From positions 3,286,001-3,350,000 of the forward strand of contig NZ_LT670849.1 of NCBI RefSeq assembly GCF_900142985.1: a stretch of DNA of 64,000 nt. Direction: 5' to 3'. Below the pieces are notes generated by a model that ran no database searches, was not told where the DNA came from, and saw only the letters and a program-made list of their open reading frames with translations. Source of the DNA: Bradyrhizobium erythrophlei (lineage in GTDB: Bacteria; Pseudomonadota; Alphaproteobacteria; Rhizobiales; Xanthobacteraceae). Made by a program: the position numbers and the translations under genes. Position 1 is the stretch's first letter; every line of letters begins with the position of its first letter. Shown here in pieces: positions 33,171 to 41,992 of the stretch.

Positions 33171-34891
33171 TCAGGCCGCCCGGATGCCGGACAGAAATTT
33201 TCCGGTGACGCTCTTGAGCTCTTCGGATTGTGCGCTGAGCTGTCCGGCCGCATTGAGCACCTGCGTCGAGGCGGCCCCAACGTGACCCGACGCCTCGCGC
33301 ACGCCGAAGATGTTCTGCAGGACATCCTGCGTTCCCTGCGAGGCTTGCTGCACGCTTCGGGCGATCTCCTGCGTCGCGGCGCCTTGCTCCTCGACGGCGG
33401 CGGCGATCGCATTCGTGATTTCGTTCATTTGGCCGATCGTGGCGCCGATTTCGTGAATAGCACCGGCGGTCGCGCCGGTCGCATCTCGGATGGCGCCGAT
33501 CTGGCTCGTGATCTCCTCGGTCGCCTTGGCGGTTTGTGCCGACAGCGCCTTGACTTCGTTGGCGACGACCGCAAAGCCCTTTCCGGCTTCTCCCGCACGC
33601 GCGGATTCGATTGTCGCATTGAGCGCGAGCAAATTGGTTTGTCCCGCGATGGTCTGAATTAGAGCGATGACCTCACCGATCTTCTGCGTCGCGCTCACCA
33701 GGCTTTCAACCATGGTCCCGGTTCGGGCGGCCTGCTGAACCGCATTCTGCGAAATCGAGGCGGATTGCGTCACCTGTCGGGAGATCTCGTGGATGGAGGA
33801 GGACAATTCCTCGGCTGCCGCGGCGACGGTCTGCACGTTGGCAGCCGTTTGCTCGGCGGCGCCCGCCACCTTCGTGCCCTGATCGGTGACGCCGTCGGCG
33901 ATGGCGGTCATCGATGATGCCGAGCTTTCCAATTCGCCCGCAGCTTGAGCGGTTCCGCGGATGACGCCGCCGACATTGCGTTCAAATTCGTCTGCGATCT
34001 GTGCAAGAACGGCGCGCCGGTCCTGTGCCGCACGAACCTTCGACTCCTCTTGTTCCGCACGAAGCCTCGTCGTCTCGGTCAGGTGGTCCTTGAAGATGCG
34101 GAGACTGCGGGCGATCTGGCCGATCTCGTTCTTCCGGTCCGTGAAGGGGATGTCGAAGCCGAGATTGCCCTTGGTCAGTTCGTCCATGGCGCCGCAGGCC
34201 TGTGCAAGCGGAACAACCAGGCCGCGGCCGAGCCAGAAGCCGACCAATATAGCCACGGCGAGCCCGGCCAGGCCGCCACGGCGAGCCCGGCCAGGCCGCC
34301 AACGGCGGCCCACAGCGCGCGATGAAAGACGGCCGCGTCGATGTCATCGACGTAGGCGCCGGCCTGGAGCGCAAGTTGCTTGTCTCCCGTTCCGAACGAA
34401 CCGACGTAGGAGAGTTTGCGAAGTTCCTGGCCACCCGAGGAGCGGGGCGCCATATATTCATCGTAGCCGCCGCCCGAACGTGCCGTCCGGACGATGTCCT
34501 GAATCAGCAGCCTGCCTTGGCTGTCCTTGAACTCCCATCGGTTCACGTTCACGTATTTCGGATTGCCGTGCACATAGGTGACGCCGGCATCGGCGCTTCC
34601 TGCGCCGTAAATGCCGACATAATCGGAATATTCGCCCCAACGCATCGCGCCGATCGAAGCGAATGCGGTTTGACGAGCCTGATCGGGCGACATCTTGCCC
34701 GCTTTTGCTTCATCCTCGTAATGCGCCAGGATCTTCTGTGCCGCTTCCACGAGGTTGCGCACCGCTGCTCGTCGCTCGTCCATGACGGTATCGCGCAGCA
34801 CCAGCACCTGAGCGACCGAGACCGCGAAGAACGTGATCGAAAGCACCGCGATAATCATCGCCAGACGCTGATAGACCGTGAGATGGCGCAT
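33171..34891 (-). pseudogene. Methyl-accepting chemotaxis protein, frameshifted by a 23-bp tandem duplication
   Basis: The N-terminal frame (34891 down to about 34275) has TM1, a periplasmic sCache-like domain (SDYVGIYGAGSADAGVTYVHG) and the start of TM2. The C-terminal frame (to 33171) has the rest of TM2, HAMP and the signalling domain with [14 protein letters not shown] heptads and [14 protein letters not shown]. The frames part at two perfect 23-bp direct repeats, 34252-34274 and 34275-34297. Removing one restores [18 protein letters not shown] and a 565-residue receptor. It may be inactive, or reversibly switched. Confidence 0.9.
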
Positions 34892-35095
34892 CCGCCTGCC
34901 CCTTCGTATTCGGGAATCCGCGCTTGTCTATCAACCTGGTATTAATTCGCCGTTAGTAAGTGGGGAGGCCGGCTGCGACATCGTCATGTCATCTTGGCTC
35001 GCCGGAAAGCAGGGAATCTGGAGGGGCACTGGCGGTCCATCAGCGGCTCTGGTAAATGGAGGCCGAGATGCCGCTTGCCGAAAGCGGAAGGCTCC

Positions 35096-35172
35096 GGTCC
35101 CGTAGCTCAGCTGGATAGAGCGACGGTTTCCTAAACCGTAGGTCGCATGTTCGAGTCATGCCGGGATCGCCA
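35096..35172 (+). tRNA. tRNA-Arg (anticodon CCU)
   Basis: Acceptor GGTCCCG pairs with CGGGATC (one G-U), D arm GCTC..GAGC, anticodon stem ACGGT/ACCGT with loop TTCCTAA (CCU at 35130-35132), T arm GCATG..CATGC with TTCGAGT, and encoded CCA at the 3' end. 77 nt. Confidence 0.97.
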
Positions 35173-35201
35173 GTTTCCTTCATTTTCGATGAAGCCCGTT
35201 G

Positions 35202-36218
35202 ATGCCCGGCCGGATCGACGCCTGGACGCATATTTTTCCGAAAGCCTATTTCGAGAAGCTTCAGACCGTGGCGTCTGCGACCGGCCCGCTGAAGCGCTGG
35301 CTCAAGCTGACGTCGCTTTACGATCTCGACCATCGCTTTCGCCTGATGGACGGCTTCGAAGGCTATCGGCAGTTGCTCACGCCCTCGATGCCGGCGATCG
35401 AGGATCTGGCCGATGGTCAGGCCGCGGTCGATCTGATGCGCCTGATGAACGACGGCCTTGCCGAACTGGTGGCGCGCCATCCCGATCGCTTTCCGGCGTT
35501 TGCCGCGGCACTGGCGCTGCACGACGTCGATGCGGCCCTTGCCGAGATCGATCGCGCGGATCGAAACGGCGCGGTCGGCTTTCAGCTCTGCACCCATATG
35601 CGCGGTACTCCGCTCGACGATCCGCGTTTTGAGCCGGTGTTTGCCGAGATCGCCCGTCGAGGTCTTGTCATCTGGCTGCATCCGATCCGTGGGCCGACGC
35701 CTGATTACCCGACCGAGACCAAGTCACGCTATGAGATCTGGTGGGCTTTCGGCTGGCCTTACGACTCCTCTGCCGCGATGGCGCGGCTGGTATTTTCCGG
35801 CCTGTTCGATCGTCATCCCGACTTGAAGATCATCACCCACCACATGGGCGCGATGATTCCTTATTTCGAAGGCCGCATCGTGCAAGGCTGGGATCTGGAG
35901 ATGGGTGCGCGCACGCCGCCCGCCGATGCCGCGCTATTGCCCGGACCGTTGAAACGCAAGGCGCAGGACTATTTCAAGATGTTCTTTGCCGACACCGCGT
36001 TATCAGGAGCGGTCGGCGCGACGCGGTGCGGGCTCGAATATTTCGGCGCCGACAAGGTGGTTTTCGCCAGCGACTTCCCGTTCGACGCCGAAGGCGGCAG
36101 CTATCTGGTGCGCGAAACCATCCGTGCGCTGGATGCGCTGGAATTGCCGGATGCCGTCCGCCGCCGGATCGATGCCGGCAACATCTCAGCGCTGATTGCA
36201 GCGACCAAAGCGCGATGA
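35202..36218 (+). CDS. Amidohydrolase family protein (ACMSD-like), first metal His replaced
   Basis: 338 residues. The N-terminal motif reads RIDAWTHIFPKAYF: the usual metal-binding HxH is WxH here. HPDLKIITHHMGAMIPYFEG and VVFASDFPFD supply the later His and Asp of the TIM barrel, as in aminocarboxymuconate-semialdehyde decarboxylase and related decarboxylases. Starting 30 bp after the tRNA, it overlaps the next gene by ATGA, so the two are translationally coupled. Probably a decarboxylase or hydrolase of a ring-cleavage product; unproven. Confidence 0.88.
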   Translation: MPGRIDAWTHIFPKAYFEKLQTVASATGPLKRWLKLTSLYDLDHRFRLMDGFEGYRQLLTPSMPAIEDLADGQAAVDLMRLMNDGLAELVARHPDRFPAFAAALALHDVDAALAEIDRADRNGAVGFQLCTHMRGTPLDDPRFEPVFAEIARRGLVIWLHPIRGPTPDYPTETKSRYEIWWAFGWPYDSSAAMARLVFSGLFDRHPDLKIITHHMGAMIPYFEGRIVQGWDLEMGARTPPADAALLPGPLKRKAQDYFKMFFADTALSGAVGATRCGLEYFGADKVVFASDFPFDAEGGSYLVRETIRALDALELPDAVRRRIDAGNISALIAATKAR

Positions 36219-36898
36219 AACATTGCGCGTCGCAGAGCCTGACGATCGACACCGGAAAGTCAGGACCGGTCTCGGCGCTGCTGGTTTCACCTGATACGCC
36301 GCGCGCGTGCTACGTGTTCGCCCATGGCGCGGGCGCCGGAATGACGCATTCGTTCATGGAGGCGTTTTCGAAAGGTCTGTGCGAACGCGGCATCGCGACG
36401 CTTCGTTATCAGTTTCCCTACATGGAAAAACGCAGCAAGCGGCCGGATCCGCCGGCGGTCGCGCAAGGAGCGGTGCGCGCAGCAGTGGCAAAGGCGGCCG
36501 AAACCTTTCCCGGCCTTGGCCTGATCGCGGGTGGCAAATCGTTTGGCGGCCGCATGACCTCGCAGGCCCAGGCGGCAGCGCCGTTGCCTGGCGTGCGCGG
36601 CCTTGCGTTCGTGGGCTTTCCATTGCATCCGGCCGGCAAGCCGTCGATCGAACGCGCGGAGCATCTCGCGAAGATCGACATTCCCTTGCTGTTTCTACAG
36701 GGCACGCGAGATACGTTGGCGGAAGTGGCGTTGATCGAACCCGTCGTACAACGGCTCGGTCCGCGTGCGACCTTGCATCTTGAGGAAGGCGCCGACCATT
36801 CGTTCCACGTGCTGGCGCGTTCGGGCCGCAACGACCGCGAGGTGATGGCCGAAATTCTTGATGAATTCGCGAAGTGGACGGAACCCATCGTCTGCTGA
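36215..36898 (+). CDS. Alpha/beta hydrolase (TEX30/KANL3-like)
   Basis: 227 residues. VFAHGAGAGMTHSFM near the N-terminus, nucleophile elbow GGKSFGGRM (GxSxG), LFLQGTRDTL with the acid and EEGADHSFH with the His complete a Ser-Asp-His triad. ATG at 36215 overlaps the amidohydrolase stop. It likely works on the same small-molecule pathway as that gene. Substrate unknown. Confidence 0.88.
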   Translation: MKHCASQSLTIDTGKSGPVSALLVSPDTPRACYVFAHGAGAGMTHSFMEAFSKGLCERGIATLRYQFPYMEKRSKRPDPPAVAQGAVRAAVAKAAETFPGLGLIAGGKSFGGRMTSQAQAAAPLPGVRGLAFVGFPLHPAGKPSIERAEHLAKIDIPLLFLQGTRDTLAEVALIEPVVQRLGPRATLHLEEGADHSFHVLARSGRNDREVMAEILDEFAKWTEPIVC

Positions 36899-37075
36899 AC
36901 GCAGCGCGAATTTTCGAGTCGTCTCCCCCGATCGAATGAGATGCGCAAAAGTCTCACAGCGGAATAGAAATGCGGCTGACGCGCGCGAATGCGTCGTATG
37001 TTGCTCATCATGTTTCGACGCTCGTCTATAGCGACGCGATCGAATTCACTACCGTTCGCTTCGGGGCTTGTTCAC

Positions 37076-37909
37076 ATGAAACGTCTTCTTGCTATCTCTT
37101 CAGCGCTCGCTGTCCTCGCGATCACACCGCAGGCCTCGGCCGCCGATCTCGCCGCGCGCACCGCGCCGGTCTACACCAAGGCGCCGGAATATGCGCCTGT
37201 GGTGAGCAGCTGGGCCGGCCTCTACATCGGCGGCAACGTCGGATACGGCTGGGGGAATGGCGATATGACGTTCGGCGATGCGGTAGGCGCTCCTGGAACA
37301 CCCTTCGGGATATTGAACCAAACTTTGGCCAATCGCGTGAACGGTGTCTTCGGCGGTGCCCAGATTGGTTACAACTGGCAGATGGGGTCGATCGTCACGG
37401 GTCTCGAAGCCGACATTCAAGGCTCCGGCATCAAGGGCACTGCGCAGGGCCCAACTGCTACGTCGTTTAACTTGGCGGCAGATGAAACTATCACGGCATC
37501 ATCAGAGTCGAAACTTAATTGGTTCGGCACGGTGCGCGGCCGTCTGGGTGTTACCGTGACGCCAAATTTCTTGCTCTACGGCACTGGCGGGTTGGCTTAT
37601 GGCGAAGTCAGCCACTCGGGAAATGTGGTTGATGTATTTACTAGCAACGGACATCCAGCCACAGATTCGTTTCCTACATCCGTGTCTCAAACCAAGGCGG
37701 GTTGGGCGGCTGGTGTGGGAGCAGAATGGATGTTCACGCGCGGCTGGTCCGCCAAGGTGGAATACCTGCATATCGATCTCGGCAGCAGCTCCGCGAGTGG
37801 CAACTTTTTATTTAATGGCAATCCTTTCAGTAGTGTTGCCCCCGTCGCATACTCTTGGAACAATCGTTTCGACACGGTTCGCTTCGGCGTGAACTACCAC
37901 TTCAACTGA
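37076..37909 (+). CDS. Outer membrane beta-barrel protein (Omp25/Omp31-like)
   Basis: 277 residues. Signal peptide MKRLLAISSALAVLAITPQASA, then ADLAARTAPVYTKAP and SWAGLYIGGNVGYGWG, the normal start of rhizobial Omp25/RopB-like porins. Alternating hydrophobic strands follow, and the last residues FDTVRFGVNYHFN end with aromatic Phe before Asn, near-canonical for a barrel. A palindrome after the stop forms the terminator now carrying IS copy 2. Confidence 0.92.
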   Translation: MKRLLAISSALAVLAITPQASAADLAARTAPVYTKAPEYAPVVSSWAGLYIGGNVGYGWGNGDMTFGDAVGAPGTPFGILNQTLANRVNGVFGGAQIGYNWQMGSIVTGLEADIQGSGIKGTAQGPTATSFNLAADETITASSESKLNWFGTVRGRLGVTVTPNFLLYGTGGLAYGEVSHSGNVVDVFTSNGHPATDSFPTSVSQTKAGWAAGVGAEWMFTRGWSAKVEYLHIDLGSSSASGNFLFNGNPFSSVAPVAYSWNNRFDTVRFGVNYHFN

Positions 37910-37962
37910 TCGCCGATCAGAGACGAATTCGAAAGCCCGGCCTCAGCAGGCTGTGTGGAAAC

Positions 37963-37997
37963 GAGAGGCTGCGGTGATCCGGGGCCTCTTTTTTAAT
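37963..37997 (+). terminator. Terminator-like hairpin at left end of IS copy 2
   Basis: Same GAGAGGC..GCCTCTTTTTT hairpin as in copy 1; it can stop porin-gene transcription entering the element. Confidence 0.65.
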
Positions 37998-38005
37998 TTT
38001 TAGGG

Positions 38006-39418
38006 TCAGGCGAGCCTAATCTTGAGGCTTTGCGAGCCGATGAGATTGATGACCCGCATGATGTTGTAGACAAGAACGCTGAGGGCGGCTTCAGTCTTGA
38101 CGTTGGTAAGGCCTCGGGTGAGGAACCTGCCGCCAGCCGTCATCCGCTTGATGGTTCCGAACGGGTGTTCAGCCGCGCATCGCCGCTGCCGCATGAGGTG
38201 TGGATCGGCTTCGACGCGGGCATTCATGCGTTGAAGCGCGTCCTCGTAAAGGTGTCTTTGAACGAAGCGGCGCTCGACGCGGGTGCATCTCGGCTTGAGC
38301 GCGCAACCCGAACAATCGTCGGCGATATACAAGACGCTCTGCTTTCTGGTGAGGATTTGCTTGCGCACCAGTGTTCGGGCCGCCGGACAACGAAAACTGT
38401 CGGTTTGCGGCTCATAGATGAAGGCCGTGCGGTCGAAGAAGTCGCCTTGATTGTTGACGGCCCGGTTCGCTGGCACACAAGGCGTGATGCCATCGTTCTC
38501 GCAGGCTGCCGCGTCTGCTCCGTTCGAATAGCCAGCGTCCGCCACCACCGTGAGCGTATCGGCCGCCACCGCATCCTTCGTCGCCTTGGCCATCGGATGG
38601 AGCAGCCGGTTGTCGGTGGGTTCGGTTGTAACCTCATGGTGGACGATCAGCCCCGTCGCAGCATCGACCGCCGTCTGGACATTGTAGGAAGGAGGCTTGG
38701 AGCCTGCCCCTTTACCCATCGGCCGCGCATCGAGCTCACCTTCTACAAGACTAGTCCGATCTTCCGCCTTAAGTCGCGCCGCCAGAGCATCAAGGTCGGT
38801 GCGGCGTGCCCTGAGAGCCTGGAGAGCCGCAGCCGTTTGTTCCGCATCGCTATCGGCCCGCTCGCCCGCATCGATGCTGTCGAGGTTGGCAAGATAAGCC
38901 GCGATCTGTTGATCGATCCGGCCGGCCTCTTCGGCGACCTTGCGTTCGCCCATAATCCGCTTGGCGCTCGCCACCGCCCGGAACTTCGAACCGTCGAGGG
39001 CCACCAGACGGGCCGCAAATAGTCCCTGCTCGCGGCAGAACAGCACGAAGGCCCGGCATGCCCCTACGATCCCGGCTGCATTGTCCCGCCGAAAGTCCGC
39101 AATTGTTTTGAAGTCGGGGGCAAGCCGCCCCAACAGCCACATCAGTTCGACATTGCGCCGGCACTCGCGTTCCAGCTTGCGGCTCGAACGAACCTCGTTG
39201 AGGTACCCGTAGATATAGAGCTTCAGAAGATCGCGCGGGTCATAGCCGGGCCGCCCGGTCGCCGCCGGTGTCGCTCGAACCAAGCCGAGCCCGAACATAT
39301 CGAGACCTTCAACAAAGGCATCGATTACCCGCACCGCCGCATCAGCGGCAACGTAATCATCGATCCGTGCCGGCAAAAAACTCGCCTGGTTACGGTCCCC
39401 ACCTCGAATGTAGCGCAT
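38006..39418 (-). CDS. IS1182-family DDE transposase, copy 2
   Basis: 470 residues, identical to copy 1 except CPAARTLV in place of CPAGRTLV. All catalytic blocks are intact, so both copies may be active. Confidence 0.95.
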   Translation of the reverse strand: MRYIRGGDRNQASFLPARIDDYVAADAAVRVIDAFVEGLDMFGLGLVRATPAATGRPGYDPRDLLKLYIYGYLNEVRSSRKLERECRRNVELMWLLGRLAPDFKTIADFRRDNAAGIVGACRAFVLFCREQGLFAARLVALDGSKFRAVASAKRIMGERKVAEEAGRIDQQIAAYLANLDSIDAGERADSDAEQTAAALQALRARRTDLDALAARLKAEDRTSLVEGELDARPMGKGAGSKPPSYNVQTAVDAATGLIVHHEVTTEPTDNRLLHPMAKATKDAVAADTLTVVADAGYSNGADAAACENDGITPCVPANRAVNNQGDFFDRTAFIYEPQTDSFRCPAARTLVRKQILTRKQSVLYIADDCSGCALKPRCTRVERRFVQRHLYEDALQRMNARVEADPHLMRQRRCAAEHPFGTIKRMTAGGRFLTRGLTNVKTEAALSVLVYNIMRVINLIGSQSLKIRLA

Positions 39419-39419
39419 G

Positions 39420-39452
39420 AAAAAGGCCGCATCATTAATGATGCGGCCTCTC
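39420..39452 (-). terminator. Terminator-like hairpin before transposase start, IS copy 2
   Basis: Same 24-nt palindrome plus T5 as at 18608-18640, 1 nt before the transposase ATG. Confidence 0.7.
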
Positions 39453-39545
39453 TATCTGATTTGCCCCAGTTCTCACACAGCCTGTCAGTGCCGGGCTTTT
39501 GTGTGCTTAGGATAGTGCAGCTACTCAGGGACGCGACACGCGCGC

Positions 39546-39827
39546 TCAGCACCCGCGGCAGATGCCGTGAAGCTGACGGTTCAGTTCCGCGTCCTCTTGC
39601 TTCATCTGCTGGAGCGATTCCATCGTCGTGTCGCGCTTCGGCTCCGGCTTGTTGCGCTTGGCCGCCAGATCAGCCTCCTGCCGCGCATAGCAGGCCTCGC
39701 GTTCCGGCTTGGCCTGGATGAACCGGCATTGTTCCACCGCGGCGGCGGAAGAAACGCTGAGCGCAAGCGTGGCGCAGGATAGCAGGCCGGCCAGTAAAAC
39801 GGCGCTTTTCGGTTCAATGATGTTCAT
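39546..39827 (-). CDS. Small exported hypothetical protein (93 aa)
   Basis: Signal peptide VLLAGLLSCATLALSVSSAAA, then QCRFIQAKPEREACYARQE and a charged Lys/Arg/Glu segment ending CRGC. Four Cys in the mature part could form disulfides in the periplasm. GCAGGGC precedes ATG. Family not recognised. Confidence 0.75.
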   Translation of the reverse strand: MNIIEPKSAVLLAGLLSCATLALSVSSAAAVEQCRFIQAKPEREACYARQEADLAAKRNKPEPKRDTTMESLQQMKQEDAELNRQLHGICRGC

Positions 39828-39856
39828 GCCCTGCTTTCGCGTTTGACATCGCAGCT

Positions 39857-40987
39857 ATGGCGCAACGATGCCGATCTTCGATAGCAAAAAAGCTCGTCTC
39901 AGGGCATTATAATCGTCCCATCCACCGGAAATCCGACTTGCCCTTCCTATCAATTGAAAAATCCGCTCGCCGCGCCAATGGCTGGACGAGGGGAATAGGC
40001 CCTATTTTTCTGTGCCTGCTGCTGTCGTTGACCGCAGTGGCGACCGCGCGAGCCGATGAGACGAAAATCAAGCTCGGCGTCTTGCGGCTGTCCTCGTCGG
40101 CGCCGGTCTTCATCGCGCAGGACAAGGGCTACTTTCGCGACGCTGGCCTGGATGTCGAGCTGAAGTTCTTCGATGCCGCGCAGCCGGTGGCGGTCGCGGT
40201 TGTCTCGGGCGACATCGATTTCGGCATCACGTCGCTGACAGCTGGTCTCTACAATCTCGCCGGCAAGGGAACGCTGAAGGTGATCGGCGGCCTGAGCCAC
40301 GAGAAGGCAGGCTTTCCCCTGATCGGCTATTTCGCGACCGAGAAGGCCTATGCGAGCGGACTCAGGACGCCGAAGGATTTGGCGGGAAAACGCATCGCGA
40401 TGACGCAGGTCGGCTCGAGCTTCCATTACTCGCTGGGGCTACTGGCCGACAAATACGGCTTCAAACTCGCCGAGATGAAACTCCTGCCGATGCAGTCGCT
40501 GTCCAATGTCGGTGCCGCGCTGAAGGGCGAGACGGTCGATGCGGCGCTGTTACCGATTTCGGCGGCGCGAAAGCTGCTGGACGAAGGCGGCATCAAGCAA
40601 CTCGGCTGGGTCGGCGATGAGACGCCGTGGCAGGTGGGGGCGGTGTTTGCCTCGCCGAAGACGCTGGAAAGGACAGCGCTCGTCACGAAATTCCAGGCGG
40701 CGCTCGAACGCGCCGACCGCGAATATCACGACGTGATTCTGACGGCCGTTGCCGGCGGCGAAGCCCCGATCAACGACAAGACGCGGCCACTGCTCGAGAT
40801 CATCGCAAAATACACCAACCTTCCGCTGGAACAGGTCGTGGGCAATTGCGCCTATGTCGATCCCGAAGGCAGGCTGGACGTGAAGGACGTCGCCAACCAG
40901 ATCGAATGGCTGCAAGGCCAGGGCTTTGTCGACAAAGGGATAACGGCGCAGGCCATCATCGCCAGCGATTTTGTGAAGCCTTACTGA
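39857..40987 (+). CDS. ABC transporter substrate-binding protein (NMT1/TauA-like)
   Basis: About 376 residues, though the start is unclear; a later start before GPIFLCLLLSLTAVATARA would give a normal signal peptide. IKLGVLRLSSSAPVFIAQDKGYFRD is the classical opening of nitrate/sulfonate/taurine-type binding proteins. ATPase and permease genes follow, completing an importer. It sits beside the gentisate cluster, so an aromatic or sulfonated acid is a plausible ligand; this is inference. Confidence 0.9.
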   Translation: MAQRCRSSIAKKLVSGHYNRPIHRKSDLPFLSIEKSARRANGWTRGIGPIFLCLLLSLTAVATARADETKIKLGVLRLSSSAPVFIAQDKGYFRDAGLDVELKFFDAAQPVAVAVVSGDIDFGITSLTAGLYNLAGKGTLKVIGGLSHEKAGFPLIGYFATEKAYASGLRTPKDLAGKRIAMTQVGSSFHYSLGLLADKYGFKLAEMKLLPMQSLSNVGAALKGETVDAALLPISAARKLLDEGGIKQLGWVGDETPWQVGAVFASPKTLERTALVTKFQAALERADREYHDVILTAVAGGEAPINDKTRPLLEIIAKYTNLPLEQVVGNCAYVDPEGRLDVKDVANQIEWLQGQGFVDKGITAQAIIASDFVKPY

Positions 40988-40999
40988 AAAGCCTGTCGG

Positions 41000-41198
41000 C
41001 CTCATCTTCGAGACGCCGCGTTGCGGCTCCTCAGGATGAGGGGATCGTGCTATCCGCGGAGATCAAGACTTTCCCTCATGGTGAGGAGTGCAAGGCGCCC
41101 GAGCCGGCCGTGCTCTTGCGAGGCCGTCAGCGAATGGCGCAAATAGACGAGGCCCGTCTCCGGACGATGCTTTGCATCGCCGGGAGAACCATGAGGCC
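41000..41198. repeat. Interspersed repeat, CTCATGGTGAGGAG type, copy 3 (inverted to copy 2)
   Basis: Starts CTCATCTTCGAGACGCC and ends CATCGCCGGGAGAACCATGAGGC. It separates the binding-protein and ATPase genes of one transporter and may lower readthrough between them. Confidence 0.65.
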
Positions 41199-41218
41199 AC
41201 GCAGTAGCCAGGGGCAGC

Positions 41219-41992
41219 ATGGACCTGATCGCCGACCATATCTCCCATCGTTTCGGCGCGCTCGACGTGCTCGACGACGTGTCGTTCACGGCGCGCGCCG
41301 GCGAGGTGGTGGCGGTTGTCGGCCCTTCCGGCTGCGGCAAGAGCACGCTGCTCTCGATTCTTGGCGGACTGCTGGAGCCATCTTCCGGCGTCGCAAAACT
41401 GCGCGGCGTAGCGCCGCCAGAAAGTCTCAATCCGCTGACCTTCGTGTTCCAGGATTTTGCGCTGCTGCCGTGGTGCACGGTGGCTGAGAATGTCGAATTC
41501 CCATTACTGAACGCGATCGTGGACGCTGCGGCACGGCGCGCGGTGGTCGATGACGCGCTTTCCCGCACCGGGCTGTCGGATTTTCGCAAAGCCTATCCGA
41601 AGCAGCTTTCGGGCGGCATGCGCCAGCGCGTCGGGATCGCGCGGGCGCTGGCTGTTCGCCCGGCTATACTGCTGATGGATGAACCGCTGTCGGCGCTGGA
41701 TTCCCAGACCCGCGAATTGCTGATGGAAGATTTCGTCCGCTTGCTCGCAGATGCCACGATGGGCGCGGTCTATGTCACTCACAATCTCGAAGAAGCCGTG
41801 CGTCTCGCCGACCGCATCGTGGTGCTGTCGCGCCGCCCCGGCCGCGTGCGTGAGGTCGTACCCATTCCGATGACGCGCGCCGAGCGCGGCGAGCTTCATG
41901 CGCGGGAAAAACTGCTCGCGCTGCAAAACGAGCTGTGGTCGTTGATCCGGACCGAAGCCATCGATGTCGAACGCGAGGTTCAGCGTGGTTGA
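41219..41992 (+). CDS. ABC transporter ATP-binding protein (TauB/SsuB-like)
   Basis: 257 residues. Walker A GPSGCGKST, Q-loop FVFQDFALLPW, signature LSGGMRQRVGIARAL, Walker B ILLMDEPLSALD and switch His in VTHNLEEAV. GGGGCAGC precedes ATG. It overlaps the permease gene by 8 bp. Confidence 0.96.
   Translation: MDLIADHISHRFGALDVLDDVSFTARAGEVVAVVGPSGCGKSTLLSILGGLLEPSSGVAKLRGVAPPESLNPLTFVFQDFALLPWCTVAENVEFPLLNAIVDAAARRAVVDDALSRTGLSDFRKAYPKQLSGGMRQRVGIARALAVRPAILLMDEPLSALDSQTRELLMEDFVRLLADATMGAVYVTHNLEEAVRLADRIVVLSRRPGRVREVVPIPMTRAERGELHAREKLLALQNELWSLIRTEAIDVEREVQRG

Larger units (their letters stand above)
37947..39484 (-). mobile_element. IS1182-family insertion sequence, copy 2 (1538 bp)
   Basis: Same ends, length and orientation as copy 1. 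Flanked by TCAG (37943-37946 and 39485-39488). Differs from copy 1 at 38379 (G instead of C), changing Gly to Ala in the transposase. The two copies bracket 19.3 kb. Confidence 0.95.
37932..39499 (+). terminator. Porin gene terminator, interrupted in its loop by IS copy 2
   Basis: Left half AAAGCCCGGCC-TCAG ends at 37946; right half TCAG-TGCCGGGCTTTT starts at 39485. Without the IS and one TCAG the stem is AAAGCCCGGC/GCCGGGCTTT with loop CTCAGT. Confidence 0.87.
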
